Translations under genes and position numbers: made by a program
Notes under the pieces: generated by a model
Databases searched by the model: none
Told to the model about the DNA's origin: nothing
Seen by the model: only the letters and a program-made list of their open reading frames with translations
Shown here: piece after piece, positions 39,748 through 48,736 of the stretch
Position numbering within the stretch: the first letter of the stretch is position 1
Layout of the letters: the number at the start of each line of letters is the position of its first letter
Assembly (NCBI RefSeq): GCF_013822795.1
Contig: NZ_PNLB01000012.1
Span: 62,001 to 126,000, forward strand
DNA from: Phenylobacterium sp.
Lineage (GTDB): Bacteria > Pseudomonadota > Alphaproteobacteria > Caulobacterales > Caulobacteraceae
Length of the DNA stretch: 64,000 nt
Direction: 5' to 3'

Positions 39748-40366
39748 GCCCGAGCGCACGCCGCTTCAGAAGCGCAACCGCAAGGTCGCCCTGATCGCGG
39801 CCGGCGGTTTCGTCGCCATGGTCGGCGCCGCGTTCGCCTCGGTGCCGCTCTACAAGGCCTTCTGCCAGGTCACCGGGTTCGACGGCACCGTGCGCAAGGC
39901 TGAGGCCGCGCCGGACAAAGCGCTGGATCGCAAGCTGACGATTCGCTTCGACGCCAACATCCGCGAGCTGCCCTGGACCTTCACCGCCGAGCAGGTGACC
40001 CAGGAAGTGAAGATCGGCCAGACGGGGCTCGCCTTCTTCAAGGTGACCAACAACAGCGACCAGCCGCAGACCGGCCGCGCGATCTACAACGTCGTGCCCG
40101 AATCGGCCGGCGCCTATTTCCAGAAGCTCGAGTGCTTCTGCTTCTCGGATCAGACGATTCCGCCGAAGACGACCATCGAATTCCCGGTCGTCTACTTCGT
40201 CGATCCGAAGTTCGCGGACGACTTCGAGACCAAGGGCAAGGGCGAAGTGACCTTGTCGTACACCTTCTTCCCGTCGGTGGAGGCCCAGCGCGGCGAAAAG
40301 CGCGCGGACGCCACGCCGTCAAAGCACTCTTCCGCCCTTGGCGTTCCGGCCAAGGCGGGGCTATAG
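39725..40366 (+). CDS. ctaG: Cytochrome c oxidase assembly protein CtaG/Cox11
   Basis: 213 residues. One N-terminal helix (VALIAAGGFVAMVGAAFASVPLY) anchors a periplasmic domain with KLECFCFSDQTI, the Cys-x-Cys copper site, and PVVYFVDPKFADD. Cox11 delivers copper to the CuB centre of subunit I. The start is GTG 39725 or TTG 39728, both inside the previous small gene. A C-terminal tail of about 25 polar residues extends past the usual end. Confidence 0.92.
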   Translation: MLPTGPSKPERTPLQKRNRKVALIAAGGFVAMVGAAFASVPLYKAFCQVTGFDGTVRKAEAAPDKALDRKLTIRFDANIRELPWTFTAEQVTQEVKIGQTGLAFFKVTNNSDQPQTGRAIYNVVPESAGAYFQKLECFCFSDQTIPPKTTIEFPVVYFVDPKFADDFETKGKGEVTLSYTFFPSVEAQRGEKRADATPSKHSSALGVPAKAGL

Positions 40367-40440
40367 CACACGCGAATTGTCATTCGCCGGTCCGAGAGAG
40401 GGGCTGGCGTCTGTAGGATCTGAGAGGGGTTAGGACCGAA

Positions 40441-41316
40441 ATGGCCCACGGCGAAGTTAAGCACGACTACCACCTGCTGCCGCCCAGCCCGTGGCCGCTG
40501 GTCGGGTCGCTGTCCGCGACGATCATGGCGATCGGCGGGGTGATCTGGATGAAGGGCATGTTCGGCCTTCCCCAGCACTTCCCGTGGGTGTTCTTCGCCG
40601 GCCTCGCTGGCGTGCTGTACACGATGTACGGCTGGTGGTCGGACGTGATCAAGGAATCGAAGGCGGGCGACCACACCCCCGTCGTCTCGATCGGCCTGCG
40701 CTACGGCATGATCATGTTCATCGCTTCCGAAGTGATGTTCTTCGTCGCCTGGTTCTGGATCTTCTTCGAGATGGCCCTGTTCCACGGCCACCGGACCCTG
40801 TCCTCGATTGAGGAAGTCCGTCTGGCCTGGGCCACCTGGCCGCCGGCCGGCATCGAAACGGTTCCGGCCTGGAACCTGCCGCTGCTGAACACCCTGATCC
40901 TGCTGCTCTCGGGCACCACGGTCACCTGGGCGCACCACGCGCTGCAGCAGGGCGACCGCAAGGGCACCAAGATCGGCCTGATGCTGACCATCGCGCTCGG
41001 CGCCGTCTTCACCATGGTGCAGGTCTACGAGTACCACCACATCCTCGAGCACAAGTACTTCTTCGGCGGCGAGGGCGCGGAGAACTCCGGCCTGTACGGT
41101 TCGTCGTTCTTCATGGCGACCGGCTTCCACGGCTTCCACGTCCTCATCGGGACGATCTTCCTGGCCGTCTGCCTGATCCGCCTGCTGCGCGGCGGCATGA
41201 GCCCGCAGAAGCACTTCGGCTTCGAAGCCGCCGCCTGGTACTGGCACTTCGTCGACGTCGTCTGGCTCTTCCTGTTCGCCTTCATCTACGTGGTGTTCGG
41301 CGGGGCGGGCCACTAA
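40441..41316 (+). CDS. ctaE: Cytochrome c oxidase subunit III
   Basis: 291 residues with seven transmembrane helices. [19 protein letters not shown] at the start, [11 protein letters not shown] in the middle and [13 protein letters not shown] / [13 protein letters not shown] at the end are typical of subunit III, which stabilises subunit I and its proton uptake. GAGAGGGGTTAGGACCGAA precedes the ATG. It lies 74 bases after ctaG in the same operon. Confidence 0.95.
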   Translation: MAHGEVKHDYHLLPPSPWPLVGSLSATIMAIGGVIWMKGMFGLPQHFPWVFFAGLAGVLYTMYGWWSDVIKESKAGDHTPVVSIGLRYGMIMFIASEVMFFVAWFWIFFEMALFHGHRTLSSIEEVRLAWATWPPAGIETVPAWNLPLLNTLILLLSGTTVTWAHHALQQGDRKGTKIGLMLTIALGAVFTMVQVYEYHHILEHKYFFGGEGAENSGLYGSSFFMATGFHGFHVLIGTIFLAVCLIRLLRGGMSPQKHFGFEAAAWYWHFVDVVWLFLFAFIYVVFGGAGH

Positions 41317-41327
41317 GGCCCGCCGAT

Positions 41328-41684
41328 ATGGACAGCTCCAATCCGCTGCTGGCGGGCCTCCGCGGCCGCTGCCCGAACTGTGGAGAGGGGCGTCTGTTTC
41401 AAGGCTTTCTGACCGTAGCCCCCGCCTGCGAGCGGTGCGGCTACGATCTGGCCAAGGCCGACTCTGGAGACGGTCCCGCGGTCTTCGTGATCCTGATCGC
41501 GGGCTTCCTCTGCGCCTTCGCCCTGCTCTTCACAGAGCTGATGTTCTCGCCCCCGATCTGGGTGCACTTCGTCATTTTCCTCCCCCTGACGCTTGTCGTC
41601 TGCCTCGGCCTGCTGCGCCCGCTGAAGGGGCTGATGCTGGCGGCCCAGTTCGCCAACAAGGCGTCGGAAGCCCGCCATGACTGA
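41328..41684 (+). CDS. DUF983 membrane protein
   Basis: 118 residues. A zinc-ribbon-like start (RGRCPNCGEGRLFQGFL, CERCGYDL) is followed by two hydrophobic helices. DUF983 proteins are regularly found between coxC and surf1 in alphaproteobacteria and are suspected to help oxidase assembly; the function is not proven. It starts 11 bases after ctaE and overlaps surf1 by 8 bases. Confidence 0.87.
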   Translation: MDSSNPLLAGLRGRCPNCGEGRLFQGFLTVAPACERCGYDLAKADSGDGPAVFVILIAGFLCAFALLFTELMFSPPIWVHFVIFLPLTLVVCLGLLRPLKGLMLAAQFANKASEARHD

Positions 41685-42402
41685 TCGCGCCCGGCGCTTC
41701 CCGGTCGGCCTGACGATCGCCACCGCGATCTCGCTGGCCATCCTGCTCGGCCTGGGCGGCTGGCAGATGCAGCGGCTGCACTGGAAGGAAGCCCTGCTCG
41801 CCCGCGTCGCGGCCCTGCAGGCGGCTCCCGCCACGAGCGGCGAGGCGGCCCTGGAACGCATGTCCGCCGGCGCCGACCTCGACTTCTCCCGCGTCCGGCT
41901 CGTGTGCCCGGGCCTCAGCAGCGCGCCGTATCTCGAGCTGTATTCGGTTCGGGAAGGCAATGCCGGCTCCCGGCTGATCTCCGCCTGCCGCGTCGCCAGC
42001 GGCCGCTACCAGAGCATCCTCGTCGACCGGGGCTTCGTCCGTGACGACATCTCGGCCCGGCCGCGGGTCAATGTCTCGGATTTGGCCCCCGTCGAGGTGG
42101 TCGGCGTGCTGCGCGTTCCCGAGGCCGGCAACCGGTTCAGCCCGCCCAACGACGTGGCCGGCAATCGCTGGTACGTCCGCGACGTCGCCGCCATGGCGCA
42201 GGCCCTGAAGGTCGACGCCCCCGCGCCGCTGTTCCTGATGGCCGAGACCTCGTCCAACCCCGACTGGCCGGCGCTTAATCCGGCCCCGCTGCCGGCGGAA
42301 ATCTCCAACCGTCACCTCGAATACGCCCTGACCTGGTTCGGCCTTGCCGCAGCCCTGGTCGGCGTCTATGCCGCCATGCTCTGGCGGAAACGGAAGTCCT
42401 GA
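41677..42402 (+). CDS. surf1: SURF1 family oxidase assembly protein
   Basis: 241 residues with one helix at each end (TIATAISLAILLGLGGWQMQRL; LTWFGLAAALVGVYAAMLW) and a periplasmic middle. LGGWQMQRLHWKEALL and ILVDRGFV and NRHLEYALTWFGLA are SURF1 signatures. Shy1/SURF1 helps insert heme a into subunit I. Overlaps DUF983 by 8 bases and thrC by one base. Confidence 0.9.
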   Translation: MTDRARRFPVGLTIATAISLAILLGLGGWQMQRLHWKEALLARVAALQAAPATSGEAALERMSAGADLDFSRVRLVCPGLSSAPYLELYSVREGNAGSRLISACRVASGRYQSILVDRGFVRDDISARPRVNVSDLAPVEVVGVLRVPEAGNRFSPPNDVAGNRWYVRDVAAMAQALKVDAPAPLFLMAETSSNPDWPALNPAPLPAEISNRHLEYALTWFGLAAALVGVYAAMLWRKRKS

Positions 42403-43796
42403 TGCGGTACGTCTCTACGCGGGGGCAGTCGCCCTCGGTCGGCTTTGTCGATGCGGTCCTGGCGGGCCTGGCCCCGGATGGTGGACTCTACGTCCCGCAG
42501 GAGTGGCCGAGCTTCACCCGCGATGAGATCGCCGCCTTCGCCGGCCGCCCCTACGCCGAGGTCGCGACCGCAGTCCTGGCCAAATTCGTCGGCGACGAGA
42601 TCGACCGCGAGACCCTGGCTGAGATGTGCGCCGAGGCCTATGCCAGCTTCACCCACGCGGCGGTCGTGCCGGTGCGTCAGATCGCGCCGGGCGGCTTCAT
42701 CGCCGAGCTGTTCCATGGCCCGAGCCTGGCCTTCAAGGACGTGGCCATGCAGCTGCTGGCCCGCCTGTCGGACCACGTGCTGGGCCAGCAGAACCGCACC
42801 CAGACTATCCTTTGCGCCACCTCCGGCGACACCGGCGGCGCGGCGGTCGAGGCCTTCCGCGGCCGCGGCAACACCAAGATCGTCGTGATGTTCCCGGACG
42901 GCCGGATCTCCGAGGTCCAGCGCCGCTTCATGACCACGGCCGAAGAGGACAATGTCCGCTGTGTGGCCGTGGCCGGCGACTTCGATGACTGCCAGGCGAT
43001 CCTCAAGACCTCGCTGTCCGACGCCGCGCTCAAGCAGTCGGTCGGGCTGTCGGCGGTCAACTCGATCAACTTCGCCCGCATCGTCGCCCAGAGCGTCTAC
43101 TACTTCACCGCCGCGGTAGCGCTGGGCGCGCCGCACCGGCCGGTGTCGTTCGCGGTCCCGTCGGGCAACTTCGGCGACGGCTTCGCTGGCTATGTCGCCA
43201 AGCGCATGGGGCTGACCATCGACCGCATCATCGTGGCGACCAACTCCAACGACATCCTGGCTCGCGCCTTCGAGGACGGCCGCTATGTGCGTGGCGTCAC
43301 CGCCCCGACCCAGTCGCCGGCCATGGACATCCAGTCGGCCTCGAACTTCGAGCGCCTCTATTTCGAATGTGTGCGTCGCGACGGCGTCGAGACCGCCCGC
43401 GCCTTCGCCGCCTTCGCCGAGACCGGCGGCGTCGACATCCCGCCCCAGGCGCTGGCCGCTATGCGCGAGACCTTTACGGGCGTGACGGTGGGCGAGGGCG
43501 ACACCACCCGCACCATCGTCGCCACCCTGCGCGAGACCGGCGAACTGATCGACCCGCACACCGCCGTCGGCGTGTCGGGCATGCAGCGGGCCCGCGGCGC
43601 GACCAGCGCGCCGATCGTGGTGCTGTCGACAGCGCACCCGGCCAAGTTCCCGGAGACGGTCGAGGCCGCCACCGGCGAGACCCCGGTGATGCCGCGCACC
43701 GCCGCGCATCTGGCCGGCAAACAGGAACGTTTCGACCGCCTGCCGGCTGACGCCGAGGCCATCAAGGCCTATGTCAGGGCCTTTGCGGAAGGCTGA
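42402..43796 (+). CDS. thrC: Threonine synthase
   Basis: 464 residues, the longer ThrC form. The PLP lysine lies in HGPSLAFKDVAMQLL (about residues 103-117), the phosphate-binding loop in CATSGDTGGAAVEAF, and SGNFGDGFAGYVA follows. It converts O-phosphohomoserine to threonine. The ATG overlaps the surf1 TGA (TGATG), linking an amino acid gene to the respiratory operon. It overlaps the M16 peptidase by 26 bases. Confidence 0.93.
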   Translation: MRYVSTRGQSPSVGFVDAVLAGLAPDGGLYVPQEWPSFTRDEIAAFAGRPYAEVATAVLAKFVGDEIDRETLAEMCAEAYASFTHAAVVPVRQIAPGGFIAELFHGPSLAFKDVAMQLLARLSDHVLGQQNRTQTILCATSGDTGGAAVEAFRGRGNTKIVVMFPDGRISEVQRRFMTTAEEDNVRCVAVAGDFDDCQAILKTSLSDAALKQSVGLSAVNSINFARIVAQSVYYFTAAVALGAPHRPVSFAVPSGNFGDGFAGYVAKRMGLTIDRIIVATNSNDILARAFEDGRYVRGVTAPTQSPAMDIQSASNFERLYFECVRRDGVETARAFAAFAETGGVDIPPQALAAMRETFTGVTVGEGDTTRTIVATLRETGELIDPHTAVGVSGMQRARGATSAPIVVLSTAHPAKFPETVEAATGETPVMPRTAAHLAGKQERFDRLPADAEAIKAYVRAFAEG

Positions 43797-45060
43797 GGCT
43801 CTGCCCAACATCCATAAGCTGAAGAACGGGGTCCGGGTCGTCTGCGACCCGATCGACGGACTTGAGACCCTGGCGCTGTCGGTCGTCGCCGGCCGCGGCG
43901 CACGCTCCGAAGACGAGGCCCGTTCCGGCTGGTCGCACCTGCTCGAACACATGGTGTTCAAGGGGGCCGGCGATCGCTCGGCTCGCGACATCGTCGAGGT
44001 GATCGAGGCCGAGGGCGGCCAGATCAACGCCGCCACCGGCTATGAGCGCACCAGCTTCCAGATCCGCGCGCTTAAGGGCGGGCTGGACCTCGGCAGCGCC
44101 GTGACCGCCGATCTCGTCCTGCGCCCGACCATGGACGCCGGCGACCTCGCCCGCGAGATCCAGGTCGTCGGCCAGGAGATCGCCGAGGCCGCCGACACCC
44201 CCGACGACCACGTCTTCGAGATGGCCCAGGACGCAGCCTTCAACGGCCAACCGCTGGGCCGGCCGATTCTTGGCACCGACGAGTCCATCGGCCGCGCCGC
44301 TCCGGCCACCCTGTCCGCCTGGCGCAGTGCGCTCTACGCGCCCGACGCGCTGGTGATCTGCGCATCCGGCGCCGTCGACGAAGACGAACTGCTGGCCCTG
44401 GCCGAGCGCGACTTCGGCGACGCGGTCGGGCAGGGGGCGAGCGAGCCGGCCCCGGCGGCTTTCGTCGGCGGCGTACGCAATACGCCCAAGGCGCTGGAGC
44501 AGGCCAACCTGGTCTTTCTGTTGCCGGCCGTCGGCGTGCGCGACGAGGCCTACTTCGCGCTGCGGCTCTACGCCGAGATCCTGGGCGGGGGCATGGCCTC
44601 GCGGCTGTTCCAGGAGGCGCGCGAGAAGCGCGGCCTGGCCTATGCGGTCGACGCCTATTCCGAGACCTATGCCGACACCGGCGTGCTTGGCGTCTTCGCC
44701 GGCTGTGCGGCCAAGGACGCCGCCGAGCTGGCCAAGGTCGCGGCCGAGGAGATCAAGGGCATGGCCGCGGGCGTGCAGGCGGCCGAATTGGCCCGCGCTA
44801 AGGCGCAGCTCAAGGCCTCGATGTTCATGGCTCGCGAGCAGCCGCTGTCGCGGGCCGAGCAGGCGGCGGCCCAGGTGCTGCTGTTTGACCGCACCCTGCC
44901 GCCAGCCGAGCTGGCCGCCCAGATCGACGCCGTCGAGGCCGCCGACATCGCCCGCCTGGGCGCGCAGATGCTGGCCCCGCGTGCGGCGGCGGCGAGCATC
45001 CTGGGGCCCAAGGGCGCGATGAAGGCCGGCGAGGCGTTCCAGCGGGCCTTGTTCGGCTAG
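43771..45060 (+). CDS. M16 family zinc peptidase (processing-protease type)
   Basis: 429 residues. The inverted zinc motif HLLEHMVFKG (HxxEH, about residues 57-66) with the distal Glu region VVGQEIAEAADTP marks an active M16B peptidase, related to mitochondrial processing peptidase beta. ERTSFQIRALKGGLD and GGGMASRLFQEAREKRGLAYAV are conserved. It is probably cytoplasmic and degrades or processes peptides. ATG 43771 lies inside thrC; a TTG at 43783 is possible. Confidence 0.9.
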   Translation: MSGPLRKAEALPNIHKLKNGVRVVCDPIDGLETLALSVVAGRGARSEDEARSGWSHLLEHMVFKGAGDRSARDIVEVIEAEGGQINAATGYERTSFQIRALKGGLDLGSAVTADLVLRPTMDAGDLAREIQVVGQEIAEAADTPDDHVFEMAQDAAFNGQPLGRPILGTDESIGRAAPATLSAWRSALYAPDALVICASGAVDEDELLALAERDFGDAVGQGASEPAPAAFVGGVRNTPKALEQANLVFLLPAVGVRDEAYFALRLYAEILGGGMASRLFQEAREKRGLAYAVDAYSETYADTGVLGVFAGCAAKDAAELAKVAAEEIKGMAAGVQAAELARAKAQLKASMFMAREQPLSRAEQAAAQVLLFDRTLPPAELAAQIDAVEAADIARLGAQMLAPRAAAASILGPKGAMKAGEAFQRALFG

Positions 45061-45109
45061 TACATCGGCCTCTCTTGACGGATTCCGCGCATCCCGCGAC
45101 GTTCCGCCC

Positions 45110-45721
45110 ATGGCCTTGTTGGACTGGATCGCGCCGGAGAGCGGCCTTCGTATCGAGGGCGACGGCGTGCGCCTGCGTCCGCCGCGCGCCGCGGACTTCG
45201 CCGAGTGGCGAGAACTGCGCGCGCAGTCCAAGGATTTCCTGCAGCCCTGGGAGCCGACCTGGCCGGCCGACGATCTGACCCGTGCGGCCTTCCGCCGCAG
45301 GCTGACCGCCTATGCGCGTGATCGCGAGGCCGGAACCGCCTATCCATTCTTCGTCTTCCGCACGCGGGACGACGCCCTGACCGGCGGGATCACGCTTTCC
45401 AACGTCCGGCGCGGCGTCGCGCAGATGGGATCAGTCGGCTACTGGTGCGGCCAACCCTTTGCGCGGCAAGGGCAAACGCTTGGCGCCGTGCGCGCCCTGA
45501 CCGTCTTCGCCTTCCGCACGCTCGCCCTGCACCGGTTGGAAGCGGCCTGCCTGCCCAGCAACGAGCCCTCGCGACGCCTCCTCAACCGTGCCGGGTTTCG
45601 CGAGGAAGGTCTCGCCCAGGCTTATCTGAAAATTAACGGCGTCTGGCGAGATCATGTGCTGTTCGGCCTTGTCTCCCCGCTGCGGGCGCACGAGGGCCCG
45701 GACGAAGGAGTGTCTGTTTAG
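45110..45721 (+). CDS. rimJ: GNAT acetyltransferase, RimJ type
   Basis: 203 residues. VRLRPPRAADFAEWRELRAQS at the N-terminus, SVGYWCGQPFARQGQTLGAVRAL (CoA loop) and HRLEAACLPSNEPSRRLLNRAGFREEG are the RimJ/RimL blocks. RimJ acetylates the N-terminus of ribosomal protein S5; relatives acetylate other proteins, so the target is inferred. It follows the M16 gene by 49 bases and precedes pdeA by 60 bases. Confidence 0.8.
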   Translation: MALLDWIAPESGLRIEGDGVRLRPPRAADFAEWRELRAQSKDFLQPWEPTWPADDLTRAAFRRRLTAYARDREAGTAYPFFVFRTRDDALTGGITLSNVRRGVAQMGSVGYWCGQPFARQGQTLGAVRALTVFAFRTLALHRLEAACLPSNEPSRRLLNRAGFREEGLAQAYLKINGVWRDHVLFGLVSPLRAHEGPDEGVSV

Positions 45722-45781
45722 CGCTCGGCTGTCGTGGGCCGATCCGCTCTGCGGCGCGTTGGCCGGAAATGTCTTGAGACG

Positions 45782-47440
45782 ATGCCGAACGATCGTTGGA
45801 GCTGGGACGCAACCGCGACCTTGGAGGCGCTAGGCGCCGCCGATGTGGCCCTATGGCTCTGGGAACCTGAGAAAGACCGCCTGCATCTGACCGGCGCCTC
45901 GCGCGCCTTGGGTCTGGGACCGCTTGCGCCTGAGTGTTCGTCGGCGGCCATGCGCGCCCTGGCCTTGCCGCCGGATCGGGCGCTGGCGGAGGACGTGCTG
46001 CGCGTTCAGGAGCCTGGCACCGAGATCTCCGTCCGCCTGCGCATGCGCGGCGGCGGGGTCTGCATCTGGCGCGGGGTCTGGCTCGAGGAGGGCTTGCGCG
46101 CCGCCGGCGTCGTCGCGCCCGAGGCCAAGTTCGCCGCCTCCGACCAGGACGGGCTGACCGGCCTGCTCGACCGCAAGAGTTTCGTCGCCCGCGCCCGCGA
46201 GCGCCTGGCCCATCCCGGCCAGCACGAACTGGTGGTGGCCGACCTCGACCGACTTCGCCGCCTGAACGAGGCGCTGGGTCATGAACGCGCCGACCTGGTG
46301 CTGGCCGCGCTCGGCTCGCGGCTGGCGGCCGCCTTCCCACCGCACGCGCTGCTGGCGCGGGTCGGCGAGGACGAGTTCGCCGTACTGACCACGATCAGCG
46401 CCATGCCGGCCGCAGAGACCCTGCGCCAGGCGCTGGAGCAGCCGCTGCGCGTCGCCGGCTTCGACATCCACCCCACCCTCTCGATCGGCGCCGTCGAGGC
46501 GACCGGCGGCGAGGATGCGCCGGAGGCCGCCGAACTGCTGCGCCGCGCCGAGTTGGCCGTGGAGGCCGCCAAGAGCGGCGGCCGCGGCGGCGCGGCCGCC
46601 TATGGCCGCAGCCTGGAGAGCGACGGGCTCTCGCGCCTCGCGCTCGAGAGCGACCTGCGCGGCGCGCTGGGCCGCAACGAGATCGTACCTTTCTATCAGC
46701 CCATCGTGCGGCTCTCGACCGGCGCCCTGTCCGGCTTCGAGGCGCTGGTCCGCTGGCGTCACCCGCGCCGCGGTCTGCTGACTCCCGACCAGTTCCTGCC
46801 GCTCTGCGAGGAAATGGGGCTGATGAGCGAGCTCGGCGCGCTGATGATGCGCCAGGCCGGTTCCCAGCTCGCGCGCTGGCGGCTCGACCATCGCGCCGCC
46901 GGCGAGCTGACCGTGGCGGTGAACCTCTCGACCGGCGAAATCGACCGCCCCGACCTGATTTCAGACGTCCTGGAGATCCGGCGGGAGACGGGCCTGCCGC
47001 CCGGCGCGCTGAAGCTGGAAGTCACCGAAGGCGACGTCATGCGCGATCCCGACCGCGCGGCCGTCATCCTGCACAAGCTGCGCGAGGCGGGCGCGGCCCT
47101 GGCGCTAGACGATTTCGGCACCGGCTTCTCGTCGCTCAGCTACCTGACCCGCCTGCCGTTCGACACCTTGAAGATCGATCGCTACTTCGTGCGCACCATG
47201 GCGACCAACGAAGGTTCGGCGAAGATCGTCTCGTCGGTGGTCAAGCTCGGCCAGGACCTGGCGCTGGAAGTGGTCGCCGAGGGCGTCGAGAACGCCCAGA
47301 TGGCCCGCCAGCTGCTGTCGCTGGGCTGCGACTACGGTCAGGGCTTCGGCTATGCGCCGGCGCTCTCGCCGCAGGAAGCCGAGGTCTATCTCAACGAAAG
47401 CTATGTCGACGGCGCCGCCCCGGTGAAGGCGCGCGGCTAG
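45782..47440 (+). CDS. pdeA: Cyclic di-GMP phosphodiesterase PdeA (PAS-GEDEF-EAL)
   Basis: 552 residues from ATG 45782. An N-terminal PAS-like region (residues 1-115) is followed by a degenerate diguanylate cyclase domain with GEDEF at about 195 and a full EAL domain: FEALVRW (about 319), VAVNLS, LEVTEGD, DDFGTGFSSLSYL (about 442), KIDRYFV and EGVEN. Caulobacter PdeA (CC3396) has the same GEDEF domain, which binds GTP to activate the EAL domain, and a C-terminal Arg-Gly needed for CpdR/ClpXP degradation; this protein ends VKARG. Synteny next to the cta-thrC block agrees with my memory of that genome. Confidence 0.88.
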   Translation: MPNDRWSWDATATLEALGAADVALWLWEPEKDRLHLTGASRALGLGPLAPECSSAAMRALALPPDRALAEDVLRVQEPGTEISVRLRMRGGGVCIWRGVWLEEGLRAAGVVAPEAKFAASDQDGLTGLLDRKSFVARARERLAHPGQHELVVADLDRLRRLNEALGHERADLVLAALGSRLAAAFPPHALLARVGEDEFAVLTTISAMPAAETLRQALEQPLRVAGFDIHPTLSIGAVEATGGEDAPEAAELLRRAELAVEAAKSGGRGGAAAYGRSLESDGLSRLALESDLRGALGRNEIVPFYQPIVRLSTGALSGFEALVRWRHPRRGLLTPDQFLPLCEEMGLMSELGALMMRQAGSQLARWRLDHRAAGELTVAVNLSTGEIDRPDLISDVLEIRRETGLPPGALKLEVTEGDVMRDPDRAAVILHKLREAGAALALDDFGTGFSSLSYLTRLPFDTLKIDRYFVRTMATNEGSAKIVSSVVKLGQDLALEVVAEGVENAQMARQLLSLGCDYGQGFGYAPALSPQEAEVYLNESYVDGAAPVKARG

Positions 47441-47447
47441 ATCCGGC

Positions 47448-48017
47448 CTAGGCGCGGCCGGCGGTCGAGGACAGCAGCCGCGGATCGACGCCGATCTTGG
47501 CCAGCGCCTGCGACCACTTGTGCGCATGGTCGGCCCCGAAGATCAGCGTCTCGTCGGGTTCGCAGGTCAGCCAGACATTGTCGCGCAACTCGCGCTCCAG
47601 CTGACCTGGGCCCCAGCCGGCATAGCCTAGCGCCAGGGCCGAGCGGCGCGGCGGATCGCCGTGACCGGCGATCGCCTCCAGCACCTCGCGGGTGGCGGTC
47701 AGGGCGACGCCGTCGCCGACATGCAAACTGTGCTCGCCGGCCATGTAGTCGTCGGTGTGCAGCACGAAGCCGCGCTCACGATCCACCGGCCCGCCAAGCA
47801 GCACCAGATCGGCCGGAAGCTCGATGCTGGGTTTGACGTCCAGCCGGCCGAGCAGGTCGGGCAAGGTCAGCCCCTCGACCGGGCGGTTCACGGCGATGCC
47901 CATGGCATGGCTCTCGTCGTGGGCGCAGATCAGCACCAAGGCGCGCTCGAAGCGCGGGTCGCCGATGCCGGGCATGGCGATCAGCATCTTGCCTGAAAGG
48001 AATTCGCCGTCTCCCAT
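47448..48017 (-). CDS. UPF0301 (YqgE/AlgH) family protein
   Basis: 189 residues. The family marks are LSGKMLIAMPGIGDPRFERALVLI, GIAVNRPVEGLTL, LLGGPVDRERGFVLH and the late YAGWGPGQLERELRDN. Function is unclear; AlgH in Pseudomonas is linked to alginate control and YqgE is widely conserved. It is monocistronic, convergent with pdeA (8 bases apart) and divergent from the peroxiredoxin gene. Confidence 0.9.
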   Translation of the reverse strand: MGDGEFLSGKMLIAMPGIGDPRFERALVLICAHDESHAMGIAVNRPVEGLTLPDLLGRLDVKPSIELPADLVLLGGPVDRERGFVLHTDDYMAGEHSLHVGDGVALTATREVLEAIAGHGDPPRRSALALGYAGWGPGQLERELRDNVWLTCEPDETLIFGADHAHKWSQALAKIGVDPRLLSSTAGRA

Positions 48018-48131
48018 GCGTCGAATGTGACGCTGATCGCGGAGCTTTCAAGTCTTCACGTTACACAAGGCCGTTGATGCTTGCGCGCAGCTCGCTATCT
48101 GGTGGGGCTGAGCTGATCAGGGAGACAGATC

Positions 48132-48614
48132 ATGACCATCAAAGTCGGCGACAAACTGCCCGCCGCCACCTTTTCCGCCGGGACCGCCGAAGGTCCCAAG
48201 CCGATGACGACGGACGAGATCTTCGCCGGCAAGAAGGTCGCGCTGTTCGCGGTGCCCGGCGCCTTCACGCCGACCTGCTCGGCCCGCCACCTGCCGGGCT
48301 TCAAGGATCACGCCGCCGACTTCAAGGCCAAGGGCGTGGACGCCATCGCCTGCGTGTCGGTCAACGACGCTTTCGTCATGAAGGCCTGGGGCGAAAGCCA
48401 GTCGGTGCTGGGCGACATCCTGATGCTGGGCGACGGCAATGGCGACTTCACCAAAGCCCTCGGCCTGGAGATGGACGCCTCGAAGTTCGGCATGGGCGTC
48501 CGCTCGCAGCGCTACTCGATGATCGTCGAGGACGGCGTCGTGAAGGAGCTCAACGTCGAAGCTCCGGGCGAGTTCAAGGTCTCGGCCGCCGACTACATGC
48601 TGGCTCAGCTCTAG
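48132..48614 (+). CDS. Peroxiredoxin, Prx5/redoxin type
   Basis: 160 residues. The peroxidatic cysteine lies in VPGAFTPTCSARHLPGF (about residue 49), with the conserved Thr and distal Arg (GVRSQRYSMIVEDG). A second cysteine (AIACVSVND) is the likely backbone position of Prx5 enzymes and may not resolve. Such proteins reduce H2O2 and organic peroxides with glutathione or glutaredoxin. GGGAGACAGATC precedes the ATG. A long palindrome follows the stop. Confidence 0.9.
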   Translation: MTIKVGDKLPAATFSAGTAEGPKPMTTDEIFAGKKVALFAVPGAFTPTCSARHLPGFKDHAADFKAKGVDAIACVSVNDAFVMKAWGESQSVLGDILMLGDGNGDFTKALGLEMDASKFGMGVRSQRYSMIVEDGVVKELNVEAPGEFKVSAADYMLAQL

Positions 48615-48618
48615 GCGG

Positions 48619-48672
48619 TCTAGACCCTTTCCGGTTCAGGTGGAATCACCTGAACCGGACAAAAAGGGTCTA
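48619..48672. terminator. TCTAGA-flanked bipartite palindrome / terminator
   Basis: Inner perfect 13-bp stem TCCGGTTCAGGTG / CACCTGAACCGGA with loop GAAT; outer 9-bp stem TAGACCCTT / AAGGGTCTA separated by a short A-rich bulge. It starts 5 bases after the peroxiredoxin stop. It may terminate transcription, and its form also fits the intergenic repeat family seen at 7843-7897. Confidence 0.7.
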
Positions 48673-48684
48673 TCTTCAAACATT

Positions 48685-48736
48685 TAGAGCGTGCCGGTCG
48701 CTTCAACCGGCTTCCACTTGAAGCTGTCACGCTCTA
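48685..48736. repeat. Second intergenic palindrome, ending on the acyl-CoA dehydrogenase stop codon
   Basis: Outer arms TAGAGCGTG (48685-48693) and CACGCTCTA (48728-48736) are perfectly complementary; inner arms GCTTCAA / TTGAAGC pair too, and CCGGT / ACCGG offers an alternative stem. The last three bases are the TAG stop of the minus-strand gene. It probably ends that gene's transcript. Confidence 0.65.
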
